Below, piece after piece: positions 22,020-30,641 of a stretch of DNA of 64,000 bases. Made by a program: the position numbers and the translations under genes. Numbering within the stretch: the first letter of the stretch is position 1; every line of letters starts with the position of its first letter. Under the pieces are notes generated by a model. The model had not been told where the DNA came from and searched no databases. It was given only the letters and a program-made list of their open reading frames with translations. The stretch is from the NCBI RefSeq assembly GCF_900066015.1, contig NZ_LN890655.1:1528726-1592725 (forward strand), in the 5' to 3' direction. The DNA comes from Candidatus Promineifilum breve. Its GTDB lineage: Bacteria > Chloroflexota > Anaerolineae > Promineifilales > Promineifilaceae.

Positions 22020-24434
22020 ATGGGCGTTCTGTGGGATAAAGTCTGGTTCGACCTCTGGCATCGCCGGGCGCGCACGCTGCTGGCCGTGCTCAGCATCGCC
22101 GCCGGCGTGTTTGCCGTCGGCGCGATCTTCGGCCTGACCGACATGCTGCTGTCGGGCATGAATGAGGCCCACCAATCGGTCGCCCCGTCCCATCTCAACA
22201 TCATCCTGCGCCAGTTCATTGACCGCGACACGGCCGAGGCACTGGCCGACATTCCCGGCGTCAGCGGCGTCGAACCGCTCAATATCTCCACCGTGCGCTA
22301 CAAGACCGCGCCCGATGGCGAATGGCAATCGGCCTCCGTCGTCTCGCGCAGTGATTTCGAGGATCAGACCTTCGACTGGCTGCAACTCGACCGTGGCGCG
22401 TGGCCGGGCGACGGCGGCATCGGCGTCGAGCGCATCACCAGCGACTATTACGGCATCGCCCTGGGCGACGAGATCATTTTTGAACTGGAAGGCACCGACC
22501 GCGCCTTCCCCGTCACCGGCCGCATCCGCCACCCGTTCGTCCCCCCGCCCGACTTCGGCGGCAACGCCTACTTCTTCTTCAATCAGGAAGAGATGACCCA
22601 CTTCGGCTTCCCCGAAGGGCAATACATCCAGCTATTGGTGCAGATTGCGCCCTATAGCGAGGAGTACGCCCGCGACCGGGCGGCGGCCATCAAGGATCAA
22701 CTCGCCAAGCAGGACGTCGGCGTCAGCCTGGTCATCTATCAGAAACCGGACAAACATTGGGGCTACGACACCGTGCTGGGCATCACCCTGGTGCTCAAAA
22801 TTCTGGCCGTCGTGGCCCTGCTCACCAGCGTCATCATCGTCATCAACACGACGATGGCGATTATCACCCAGCAGACGGATCAGATCGGCGTCATCAAGGC
22901 CCTGGGCGGCACCACGCGCGACGTGGCTCGCGTCTATCTGGTGGGGGTGCTCATCTTCGGCCTGCTGGCCCTGGTGGTGGCTCTGCCGTTGGGCCTGCTG
23001 ATGGCCTTCTTCACCACCAAGCAACTGCTGTTGCTCTTCAATATCGACTACAACGTGTTCCGTTTTTCGCCGCGCGCCCTCGTGTGGCAGGTGTTGGCGG
23101 CCATCCTGGCCCCCTTGCTGGCGGCGTTGTGGCCGGTGTTGCGCGGCGCGGCCATCTCCGTGCGCGAGGCCTTGGCGACCTATGGCCTGGGCGGCGACTT
23201 CGGCTCCTCCCGGTTCGACCGCGGCGTGGAGTCATTGGCCGAGCGCCTGTTGCCCTCGCCCTACACCATCGCCCTGGGCAATATGTTCCGGCGCAAGGGG
23301 CGGCTGCTGCTGACCCAACTGGTGCTGACGCTGGCCGGGGCGATGTTCCTGATGGTGCTGACACTGTCGGCATCGGTGACCTATACGCTGGACAACGAAC
23401 TCGACCGGCGGCAGTACGACATGCGCCTGGGCTTCTTCCAGTTTCACCGCTCCGACCGGATCGAAGCCTTGCTGGAGGAGTACCCCGGCGTCACCGCCGC
23501 CGAGGCATGGTATTCGGTCGCGGCCACCATTCTGAAACAGGGCGAGGAGATGAAGGATTCGGGCGGGCTGGGCGCGGAGCTGTTCGGCATCCCCCAGGGC
23601 AGCACCATGTACCGGCCGCTAATCATCGACGGCCGCTGGCTGGAGCCGGCCGACGATGGCCGCGTGGCCGTCATCAGCCGCGACACGGCCGAGTTCAACG
23701 ACTTGACCGTGGGCGACACGGTGACCATCGACCTCGGCGATCTGGGCGAGGCCGATTTCGCCATCATCGGCGTCTATCAGGCCATCTCGCCCGACGTCTT
23801 CTCCACCGACCCCGTCTATGCCCCGGCCCCGGCCGTGGTCGACGTGACCCGCCGCGCCAATCGCGCCAATCAGGTCGTCGTCCGCGCCGATGGGCTGGAC
23901 GCCGACGGGCTGGCCGTGCTCATGCGCGAGTTGGACACCCATCTCAGTTCTTACGGCATGGAGATCAGTCCGTTCTTCAGCCGCACGCGGCCGCAAGACC
24001 GCGAATACGCCTATAATACCTTCGCCATCGTCCACCAGATGCTCTTCAGTCTGGCGATCATCATGGGCATCGTCGGCGGTATCGGCCTGATGGGGTCGTT
24101 GTCGATCAGCGTCGTCGAGCGCACGCGCGAGGTGGGCGTATTGCGCTCCATCGGCGGCACGTCGCCGGTGATTATGACCATGTTTATCCTGGAAGGGGTG
24201 TTGCAGGGGTTGATGAGCTGGCTGCTGGCCGTGCCGCTTTCCTATCTCATCGCCCGGCCCATCGCCGCCGTGCTGGGGCAGACGATCTTCAAGGTCAACC
24301 TCGATTTCGCCTATAACATCCCGGCCGTGCTGATCTGGTTGGTGGCCGTGGTTTCCATCGCCTTTCTGGCGTCGATCATTCCCGCCCATGCCGCCGGGCG
24401 AATCAGTGTGCGGGAAAGTTTGGCCTACGGTTAG
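22020..24434 (+). CDS. FtsX-like ABC transporter permease (two FtsX domains)
   Basis: 804 residues. An N-terminal membrane segment (about 18-40) is followed by a periplasmic MacB-like domain, then an FtsX core with three segments near 260-380. A second soluble domain follows a segment near 435-460, then a second FtsX core near 680-795, ending VRESLAYG. This eight-segment layout is that of permeases that work with LolD-type ATPases. The start follows a TAATTCC repeat and lacks a Shine-Dalgarno, so translation may depend on the upstream gene. Confidence 0.9.
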   Translation: MGVLWDKVWFDLWHRRARTLLAVLSIAAGVFAVGAIFGLTDMLLSGMNEAHQSVAPSHLNIILRQFIDRDTAEALADIPGVSGVEPLNISTVRYKTAPDGEWQSASVVSRSDFEDQTFDWLQLDRGAWPGDGGIGVERITSDYYGIALGDEIIFELEGTDRAFPVTGRIRHPFVPPPDFGGNAYFFFNQEEMTHFGFPEGQYIQLLVQIAPYSEEYARDRAAAIKDQLAKQDVGVSLVIYQKPDKHWGYDTVLGITLVLKILAVVALLTSVIIVINTTMAIITQQTDQIGVIKALGGTTRDVARVYLVGVLIFGLLALVVALPLGLLMAFFTTKQLLLLFNIDYNVFRFSPRALVWQVLAAILAPLLAALWPVLRGAAISVREALATYGLGGDFGSSRFDRGVESLAERLLPSPYTIALGNMFRRKGRLLLTQLVLTLAGAMFLMVLTLSASVTYTLDNELDRRQYDMRLGFFQFHRSDRIEALLEEYPGVTAAEAWYSVAATILKQGEEMKDSGGLGAELFGIPQGSTMYRPLIIDGRWLEPADDGRVAVISRDTAEFNDLTVGDTVTIDLGDLGEADFAIIGVYQAISPDVFSTDPVYAPAPAVVDVTRRANRANQVVVRADGLDADGLAVLMRELDTHLSSYGMEISPFFSRTRPQDREYAYNTFAIVHQMLFSLAIIMGIVGGIGLMGSLSISVVERTREVGVLRSIGGTSPVIMTMFILEGVLQGLMSWLLAVPLSYLIARPIAAVLGQTIFKVNLDFAYNIPAVLIWLVAVVSIAFLASIIPAHAAGRISVRESLAYG

Positions 24435-24462
24435 CTTGTAGGGCGGGTTGGTTGCGGATCAA

Positions 24463-24567
24463 TAATTTAGCCACGGATAAACGCGGATGAGACGGATGAT
24501 CACGGATAAAGAGATTTCAATCCGTTTTCATCCGTTTAATCCGTGTCCTATCCGTGGCTAATTATTA
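24463..24567. repeat. CACGGAT/ATCCGTG repeat with inverted arm
   Basis: The left arm holds CCACGGATAAACGCGGATGAGACGGATG-like words; the right arm the inverted ATCCGT words ending TCCGTGGCTAAT. Relatives are at 30550-30612 and about 60929-60960. The 24435-24790 gap also holds one arm of the GTAGGGCGGGTTGG family and the 24618-24648 hairpin; nothing gene-like is seen in it. Confidence 0.75.
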
Positions 24568-24617
24568 GATCTTCAAGAAACCCAACCTACAACGCAAAAA
24601 TCGCCCATAAACGCGTA

Positions 24618-24648
24618 CAGCCCCGGCCAGGAGGGGGAACCGGGGCTG
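24618..24648. terminator. Strong GC hairpin between convergent genes
   Basis: CAGCCCCGG (24618-24626) pairs perfectly with CCGGGGCTG (24640-24648) around a 13-base loop. It lies between the convergent permease and GT-C-like genes, as a bidirectional terminator would. Neither side has a good T-tract, so activity is uncertain. Confidence 0.45.
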
Positions 24649-24790
24649 CACACATTCTTGGCGACTTCACTTGGGAGTATAAAGTCGTTACCTAAATTTA
24701 GGGTGAGCCGGAGGTTAGGGGAAGGTTAGGGCAAATTTGGCCTCTCTCTGAAGGATGGTGCGCCAGCGATCAAGGCTTCAGAAGATCAAC

Positions 24791-26893
24791 CTAATCGACC
24801 CGGTAGACATTGTCCGGCAGGGGCTGCCCGGCCGATTCGGCCGCCAGCCGCACCCCATCGGCCGCGTTATAAACGCCAACCGCCACGGTATAAGCCCCCA
24901 ACGGTAGCGGCCCCAGGTCGATGTGACGGGTATCACCGAGACCGTCACCCGGCCTCCACAATGCCTGCGGCGCGAGACCCCCACCCGGCGGCCCATCGCT
25001 CTGGGCCACCAGCGCCCCGGCCGCATCATAGACGTGGACGAAGGCCGCCAATGGCGCTTCAGTCGCCGCGACCACGCGCCACGCCAGTCGGGCGATCAAC
25101 GTGTCCCCCTCCTCTTGCAGACGCGCGTCGGTCAGCGCCAGCGCCCCGCCGAAGGAAGCGCGCGGCGAGGCGGCCACGCTCCGGCCGGGCTGCCAGGCGT
25201 CGGCCAGATCGGCGAACGAGCCATTGAGCAGGTCGAAGACGAAGGGTGCGTCGGCGGTGGCGTGGCCGCGCAACGTCTCGCCGTCGATCTCCGGGCCGAA
25301 CGTGCGCCAACCCGGCCCATAGCCGGGGAAGGTGACGCCTTCGACCGGCCTATCCGGCCCGCCGTTGAAGCGCACGAAGTCACGCGGCTGGGCATAGGGC
25401 GGCACGAGTACGCCGCCGACCGGCGTCCACGGATAGGGGGACGGGCAGCCGTCGGGCCGGGCAGCGGTGGAGCTAAAGAAAAAGGGCAGGTTGATGAACA
25501 CCAGGTCACGCCCGGCCGGCGCGGCCCGACCCACGGCGGCCATCTGGCGGGCAAAATGGCTGGTCGCCTCGTAGAAGTCAAGTTGGCAGCGAATGAACGG
25601 CCGCGCCGGCAGCACCAGGGCCAAGCCATAAGCGACAGAAAGGAATAGCCCCGCCACCTGCCACTTGCCATCGGCCACTCGCGACCCGCTACCCGCTACC
25701 CGCCACTTGCTACCCGCCACCCGCCACCCGCTACCCGCCACTCGCCACCCGCCACCCGCCACCCATAGCACCGGCATCGCCCACAGCAACGCCACGCCAA
25801 TGCCCGGCAAATAGCTGAGGCGCGGGCTGCCGTAGACGTACTCCGGGCCGAGGAAGAGCGCCGCCGGCAACAGCGACAGGCCGAACCAGCCCAGCGCGAA
25901 CACCCACAGCCGCAGTGCCCCCGCCCGCCAGGCGAACAGGCCGGAGAGCGATACGACGAAGGCCGCCAGCAATAGCAACGCCGTCGTATCCCCGGCGTCG
26001 AGCCGGACGAGCGGCAGCAAGGGATAGACCAGCGTTTGCAAAAACGGCACGAGGTTGCGCCCCACGTCGGCCAGGCTGTTCAACCCCTGGGCGCTATTCT
26101 TGGGAATGAGCAGCCACAGCACGGCGAACAGCGCCGGCGGGATGGCATAGGGCCACAGCCGCCGCGCCCGCGCCGGCCACGACGCCCCCGGCCGCGTCGC
26201 CCAATCGAAGCCCACCAGCGCGGGGAAGATGAACAGGCCGTTTTCGTGGGTCAGGAGGCCGAGAGAGAGGAAGAGGAGGGGCAGGTAGCGGGTGGCGCGT
26301 GGCGCGTGAAGAGCGCGTTCTTCATTCCTAATTCGTAATTCGTAATTCGTAATTGCCAACAAGGCCCAGAATACGAGCAGCGGGTGGGTCAGCGAGGCGA
26401 CGTAGCCTACGGCCTCATAGCTGAAGGGCACGCCGGCGAAGACGAGCGCGGCGACCAGGGCGAAGGCGGGCGGACGGCCGGCGCGCCGCGTCAGGGCCAG
26501 GGCCAGCGCCGCCACCAGCGCCGTATTGGCCGCGTGCAACAGCAGCAGCAGGGTGTGGTCGGCCACCGGATTGTGGGGCAGGGTCGCGTTGCCGAACAGC
26601 AGTTGGCTGAGGCGCAACACGGCGAAGACCACCGGCCGGTAGTAGCCATAGTCGGCCGACCCGGCGAAGAACTGCCACACCGTTTGCCCTTCCATCCAGG
26701 CGAAATGGCCGGTCGGGTCGTCGTTGAAGTAGGCGAAACCCAGCGCGCGGCGGTAGAGCCAGAGGGCGGCCAGGGGCGGCAGGAGGAGCCAGAGGCGGCG
26801 CAGGGGAGCAGGGGAGCGGGGGAGCAGGGGAGAATGATCACCCCTGCCCCCCTGCTCCCCCGCCCCCCTGCCCTTCTTCACCCCCTCACCCAT
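24791..26893 (-). CDS. GT-C-like multi-span membrane protein with repeat-encoded insertions
   Basis: 700 residues. About ten hydrophobic segments between 33 and 420, then a soluble C-terminal domain with a beta-rich part. FNDDP at 56-60, after the first segment, recalls the acidic loop motif of lipid-linked-sugar glycosyltransferases (GT-C/PMT type), but this is tentative. Three repeat families are translated in frame: a GGGGAGC-type tail at about 6-31 (GAGEQGGRGDHSPLLPRSPAP), a TAATTCG insertion at 182-193 (TNYELRIRNEER), and a CCCGCYA run at 379-415 giving five WRVAGSG-like units. The start overlaps the upstream hydrolase stop by eight bases. Confidence 0.65.
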   Translation of the reverse strand: MGEGVKKGRGAGEQGGRGDHSPLLPRSPAPLRRLWLLLPPLAALWLYRRALGFAYFNDDPTGHFAWMEGQTVWQFFAGSADYGYYRPVVFAVLRLSQLLFGNATLPHNPVADHTLLLLLHAANTALVAALALALTRRAGRPPAFALVAALVFAGVPFSYEAVGYVASLTHPLLVFWALLAITNYELRIRNEERALHAPRATRYLPLLFLSLGLLTHENGLFIFPALVGFDWATRPGASWPARARRLWPYAIPPALFAVLWLLIPKNSAQGLNSLADVGRNLVPFLQTLVYPLLPLVRLDAGDTTALLLLAAFVVSLSGLFAWRAGALRLWVFALGWFGLSLLPAALFLGPEYVYGSPRLSYLPGIGVALLWAMPVLWVAGGGWRVAGSGWRVAGSKWRVAGSGSRVADGKWQVAGLFLSVAYGLALVLPARPFIRCQLDFYEATSHFARQMAAVGRAAPAGRDLVFINLPFFFSSTAARPDGCPSPYPWTPVGGVLVPPYAQPRDFVRFNGGPDRPVEGVTFPGYGPGWRTFGPEIDGETLRGHATADAPFVFDLLNGSFADLADAWQPGRSVAASPRASFGGALALTDARLQEEGDTLIARLAWRVVAATEAPLAAFVHVYDAAGALVAQSDGPPGGGLAPQALWRPGDGLGDTRHIDLGPLPLGAYTVAVGVYNAADGVRLAAESAGQPLPDNVYRVD
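25676..25766. repeat. CCCGCYA 7-bp tandem repeat, in frame within a gene
   Basis: About twelve 7-mers of CCCGCTA/CCCGCCA with rare CTTGCTA or CTCGCCA variants. Three 7-mers make 21 bp, so the frame is kept and the peptide repeats every seven residues. A second locus is at 58631-58660. Confidence 0.9.
26322..26355. repeat. TAATTCG 7-bp tandem repeat, in frame within a gene
   Basis: One TAATTCC followed by three TAATTCG units, inside the GT-C-like gene. The encoded peptide on the minus strand is ITNYELRIRNEE. Same family as 21979-22011. Confidence 0.85.
26800..26875. repeat. AGGGGAGC repeat with inverted arm, at the N-terminus of a gene
   Basis: The left arm has three AGGGGAGC-like units and the right arm inverted CCCCTGCTCCCC words, separated by a short AATGATCA-type centre. 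It encodes the Gly/Pro-rich first 30 residues of the GT-C-like protein. Relatives are at 31541-31647 and 32576-32657. Confidence 0.85.
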
Positions 26894-27794
26894 CAGGCAA
26901 CGGATGCCCCTCCGCCCACTCCAGCACGCCATAGACGTGATCGCGCAGGGGGCGAACGCCGTAGAGGGTGAAGATGTGGGCGCTAGGGATGATGACCGGC
27001 GCGATGGCATAACCCGCCGCGTGCCGGTCGGGGGAAAAGAAATAGTCGGTCTGGCCTAATAGCGAAAAGACGCGCGAGGCGTCGAAGCCACAGCGCGGTG
27101 TGAAGTCGAGCAGGTCGTCCAGTTGGGCCGCATTGGTGGGCAGCTCCTCGCCCACCAGCGCCGCGCCGTCGCGGATGACCTGGGCCAGATTGGGCGATGA
27201 CAGCATGGGGGCCACGGCCCGCACGCCACCGAACTGCCCGGCATACAGCAGGCTGGTCACGCCGCCCCAACTGACCCCGGCCAGCACGGTATAGGCCGCG
27301 CCGTTGGCCTCGAATTGCCGCTGCACAAGTTCCATGATGCGCAGCGACCCGGCGAAGGTCTGATAGACCCGCCGCACCGAGCGAAACGCCTCGCGGAACG
27401 GCTCGCGCCAATGGTCGTGGAAGGGGGCCTGGATGAAGACGGTGGACAGGGGAAAGGGCGGCGGGCGGCGAAAGATGCGCTGCCATGAATTATGGGGCGG
27501 CATCTCGCTGAAGCCGTGGTGGAAGATAAGCAGCGGCGCGGCCGGGTCGGGGCTGAGGCGGACGCGCACCCGGCTGTGGATGGCCTCGTCGCCGGCGCGC
27601 AACCACACGTCGCGCGCGCCGGGGGCATAGACGCTGTCGGGCGCGGTGCGGCGCTCATCGACGGCCGTCTCGGCCAACACCTCGTCGAACGACGGCTCGC
27701 CGCGGCCGATCTCCCGGAACGAAGCCGGCATACGGCGGTGCATGGAGCGCAAGACCCAGCGGTCGATTTCGGCGGCAATTGAATCCAACATCAT
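26886..27794 (-). CDS. Alpha/beta-hydrolase-like protein
   Basis: 302 residues from the ATG at 27794 (second ATG at 27791; weak GGGGA upstream). The fold shows an oxyanion-type LLIFHHGFSEMPPHNSW, a nucleophile elbow GVSWGG with Ser between Val and Trp, and a late acidic turn with a C-terminal His (DHVYGV). It resembles soluble carboxylesterases but the subfamily is not clear. Its last codons overlap the start of the GT-C-like gene, suggesting co-expression. Confidence 0.75.
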   Translation of the reverse strand: MMLDSIAAEIDRWVLRSMHRRMPASFREIGRGEPSFDEVLAETAVDERRTAPDSVYAPGARDVWLRAGDEAIHSRVRVRLSPDPAAPLLIFHHGFSEMPPHNSWQRIFRRPPPFPLSTVFIQAPFHDHWREPFREAFRSVRRVYQTFAGSLRIMELVQRQFEANGAAYTVLAGVSWGGVTSLLYAGQFGGVRAVAPMLSSPNLAQVIRDGAALVGEELPTNAAQLDDLLDFTPRCGFDASRVFSLLGQTDYFFSPDRHAAGYAIAPVIIPSAHIFTLYGVRPLRDHVYGVLEWAEGHPLPDG

Positions 27795-27961
27795 TCCCCA
27801 CACTTGCCCATCGCTCACCCCCCGGCTCCGTACATTAGCACGGATTCGGCCGCCTCGCCAACCAACTACGGCGGGACGAATCATTGTCGAATGGCCCACC
27901 ACCGGTACAATTGGCCGAAGAAGTCATTCTGATCCTTTCATTGATTCTATAAGGAGCCGCT

Positions 27962-29260
27962 ATGCGTCACCTATCCATCTCATCCAAGCCCGCGCGCGGT
28001 CTGCTAATCCTCGTTCTCGTCCTGCTGGGCCTGGCTCTGGCCCCGCGCTCGTCCCTGGCCCAATCCATCATCCAGGGCAACCAACTCGACGCCGACGTCG
28101 TGATCGACAACGACGTCATTATGAGCGGCGACACCGTCACCCTGTCGGGCACAGTCCAGGGTAACGCCTTTGTGAGCGGCCGCGACATCGTCGTGGACGG
28201 CACGGTCGAGGGCAGCCTCTTCGCCATCGGCCAGCGCGTCACGATCAACGGCACGGTCGGCGGCGGGGCCTATGTCATCGCCGTGTCGTCGCGCTTCGGC
28301 TCGGCGGGCGAGGTGGGCCAGAATCTCTATTTCCTGGGCGTCAGCTTCGTCTCGGAGCGCGGCTCGCAGGTCGGCCGCGATCTGGTGGGCCTGTCGCTGG
28401 GGGCCATCCTGCAAGGCTCCATCGGCCGGGATACCCAACTCATCGCCGGGCTGCTGCAATTCCTCAATCTGTTCTTCGACTTCGCCATTGGCCCCACGCC
28501 GCCGCCGCTGGTGGCCGGCATCACCGGCCGCGCGCCGGGGCTGGGCCAGTTTATCTTGCCGGGCGACATCGTCATCGACGTCATCGGCCAAACCATCGAC
28601 ACGACCCAGCCCGCCCAGCCCACCCAAGGCGAACTGGTGGGCAACTGGTTCCTGGATCGCTGGCGGGAGCTGCTGCCGCTGCTGCTGGTCAGCTTGATCG
28701 GCTATCGCTTCCTGCGCGGCCGGCTGGAAGAGTCGGCGGCCGTGCTGCGCCACCGCCCGTTGCCCGCGTTGGGCATCGGTCTGGTGGGGCTGGTGCTCTC
28801 CGGGGCCATTGTAGGGGCGTTTATTCTGGTCTTCATCCTGATCCTGATGACCGGCATCTGGGTCGGCCGCTTCACCTTCTGGAATATCTCCTGGCTGCTG
28901 TGGTCGGTGGCCTTTCCCTTCACGGCCTTTGTCTTCGCCGTGTTCATGGTCTTTCTCAATTACGGGACGAAGACCATCACCAGCTACGCGCTGACCACCT
29001 ACGTCTTTGACCGCTTCGGGGCGCGCGCGGGGCGGCTGCGCTGGCTGCTGCTCATCCTGGGGCTGATCATCTACGTCATGTTGCGGGCCATCCCGACATT
29101 GGGCTGGGTGATCGCCGTAGTGGTGACCGCCTGGGGCATCGGCGCGGCGTGGCTGGCCCGGCAGAACCGGCGGGCGTTGGCGGCGTCGGTCGCTGCTGCC
29201 GCCGCCGTGCCTGTCGTGCCCGATCCGCCGACAGCCGTGGCGGATGATCTCATCCAGTAG
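27962..29260 (+). CDS. Exported polymer-forming (bactofilin-like) domain fused to membrane segments
   Basis: 432 residues. A signal-like N-terminus (GLLILVLVLLGLALAPRSSLAQS) ends near residue 34. Residues about 38-150 show the right-handed beta-helix rhythm of polymer-forming proteins (VVIDNDVIMSGDTVTLSG, VQGNAFVSGRDIVVDG). About five membrane segments follow between 220 and 400. Placing the beta-helix outside the membrane differs from classic cytoplasmic bactofilins. Such proteins are common in this kind of genome and of unknown function. AAGGAG is five bases before the ATG. Confidence 0.8.
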   Translation: MRHLSISSKPARGLLILVLVLLGLALAPRSSLAQSIIQGNQLDADVVIDNDVIMSGDTVTLSGTVQGNAFVSGRDIVVDGTVEGSLFAIGQRVTINGTVGGGAYVIAVSSRFGSAGEVGQNLYFLGVSFVSERGSQVGRDLVGLSLGAILQGSIGRDTQLIAGLLQFLNLFFDFAIGPTPPPLVAGITGRAPGLGQFILPGDIVIDVIGQTIDTTQPAQPTQGELVGNWFLDRWRELLPLLLVSLIGYRFLRGRLEESAAVLRHRPLPALGIGLVGLVLSGAIVGAFILVFILILMTGIWVGRFTFWNISWLLWSVAFPFTAFVFAVFMVFLNYGTKTITSYALTTYVFDRFGARAGRLRWLLLILGLIIYVMLRAIPTLGWVIAVVVTAWGIGAAWLARQNRRALAASVAAAAAVPVVPDPPTAVADDLIQ

Positions 29261-29290
29261 AAACCGAGTTTTTTCTGGAAAACTCGGTTT
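29261..29290. repeat. Perfect 12-bp hairpin immediately after a stop codon
   Basis: AAACCGAGTTTT pairs perfectly with AAAACTCGGTTT around loop TTCTGG, starting one base after the TAG of the polymer-forming gene. With the T-rich left arm it may act as a weak terminator or an RNA-stabilising hairpin before the NUDIX gene. Confidence 0.6.
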
Positions 29291-29306
29291 CTAACACGAA
29301 CAACCC

Positions 29307-29861
29307 ATGATCAAACCGTGGACGAAAATCGGCAGTGAATACCTGGGCGACTTTCGCATCTTTCGCATCCGCGCCGACCACAGCCGCTCGCCGCGCACGG
29401 GGGACGAGCATCGCTTCTTCGTGCTGGAATCGCCCGATTGGGTCAACGTCATTCCCCTGACCCCGGCCGGCAACGTGGTGATGATCCGCCAGTTCCGCCA
29501 CGGCGTGGAGGCAGTGACGCTGGAGATACCGGGGGGCATGGTCGATGAGGCTGACGGCGACCCGGCCGTGTCGGCCGCCCGCGAACTGCGCGAGGAAACG
29601 GGCTACGAGGCGGCCGAGATCATCCATCTGGGCAGCGTAGAGCCGAACCCGGCCTTCCTGAACAACCGCTGCCACTCCTATCTGGCCCGCGATGCGCGCT
29701 GGGTGGCCGCGCCGCAACTGGACGGCGCGGAGGACATCGCCTTCGAGGAGGTTCCTCTGGGCGACATCACCGCGCTCATCCAGAGTGGGGCGATTACCCA
29801 CTCGTTGACGATTGCGGCGTTTTATTATCTGGAGTTATCCGGGTTAAAGAAACCAACCTAA
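29307..29861 (+). CDS. NUDIX hydrolase, ADP-ribose pyrophosphatase-like
   Basis: 184 residues. The NUDIX box reads GGMVDEADGDP...AARELREETGY, with the catalytic REXXEE intact and a one-residue insertion at the first acidic position that is seen in ADP-ribose/NADH-type members. The upstream VVMIRQFRHGVEAVTLEIPGG is typical of ADP-ribose pyrophosphatases, which clear free ADP-ribose. Substrate is inferred, not shown. It follows the hairpin at 29261-29290. Confidence 0.88.
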   Translation: MIKPWTKIGSEYLGDFRIFRIRADHSRSPRTGDEHRFFVLESPDWVNVIPLTPAGNVVMIRQFRHGVEAVTLEIPGGMVDEADGDPAVSAARELREETGYEAAEIIHLGSVEPNPAFLNNRCHSYLARDARWVAAPQLDGAEDIAFEEVPLGDITALIQSGAITHSLTIAAFYYLELSGLKKPT

Positions 29862-29871
29862 TGAATACCGT

Positions 29872-30501
29872 TCACGGCCGCACAATCGGATGCCGCAAAA
29901 TCGTCTTCAACCTCTCCGGCGCGGCGCGGCGCGGGTCGCCCATGTAGATTTCATGGTGGCGGCCGTGGAATTGCAGGCCATGCTCGGCGGCATAGGCGTC
30001 CATGCGGGCCAGCGTTTCCGGCTCGTTGGCGTAAGGGCCGATGTGCATGACTTGGATACTCGGCCCCTCGTGGAACTGCTCCAGCCGCAGCCGATCAAAG
30101 CCCGGCTCGGCCTTGCGTTGGCGCGCTTTTGCCAAGCCCTGGGCGAAGACCTCCGGCGTGATGATGGCCGGCTGCATAATCATCGCCGTGTAGAGCCACG
30201 CCTCGCGCCGGCCGAAGACGAATTCGCCCGACGCCGTCGTCCACAGCGCTTCGAGGGCCATCACCGGGTAGTCGATGGGGTCGGTAGCGCGCTTCTTGAA
30301 CATGAACTTGAGAGTGTAGCTGATGCCATAGAGGGCGTTGAGCGCCTGACTGAAGTCGGACGACTCCCCCGGCCCCTCGCCGGCGGGGATGATGCCGTCG
30401 ATCATGGCGAATTGCAGCGGCGGCACGTCAACCACTTCGACCTTTTTGGCCGATGGGCTATAGAGATACTTATACTGCTTGCGAAGATCGAGCTTTTCCA
30501 T
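29872..30501 (-). CDS. GyrI-like small-molecule-binding domain protein
   Basis: 209 residues. The start LRKQYKYLYSPSAKKVEVVD, the central GISYTLKF and the closing IQVMHIGPYANEPETLARMD fit the GyrI-like/SRPBCC-independent family annotated as GyrI-like domain proteins. These bind hydrophobic compounds and resemble the effector domain of AraC-type regulators, but no DNA-binding domain is fused here. GGAGG seven bases before the ATG supports the start. Convergent with the NUDIX gene. Confidence 0.8.
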   Translation of the reverse strand: MEKLDLRKQYKYLYSPSAKKVEVVDVPPLQFAMIDGIIPAGEGPGESSDFSQALNALYGISYTLKFMFKKRATDPIDYPVMALEALWTTASGEFVFGRREAWLYTAMIMQPAIITPEVFAQGLAKARQRKAEPGFDRLRLEQFHEGPSIQVMHIGPYANEPETLARMDAYAAEHGLQFHGRHHEIYMGDPRRAAPERLKTILRHPIVRP

Positions 30502-30549
30502 GACAAATCCTCCACTATGCTACCTTATGCATATCGAGAGCTGTCGATA

Positions 30550-30612
30550 GCCGGATAAACGGATTGTCCACCTCTTATCCGTGTTCATCCGCGTTCATCC
30601 GTGTCATCCGTG
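30550..30612. repeat. CGGATAAACGG / ATCCGTGTTC repeat
   Basis: A short CGGATAA arm and a longer inverted arm of three to four TTCATCCGYG words between the GyrI-like start and the 3' end of the SDR-MaoC gene. Same family as 24463-24567. Confidence 0.75.
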
Positions 30613-30641
30613 TGCTATTCATTAATCCCCACAACCCGGCA

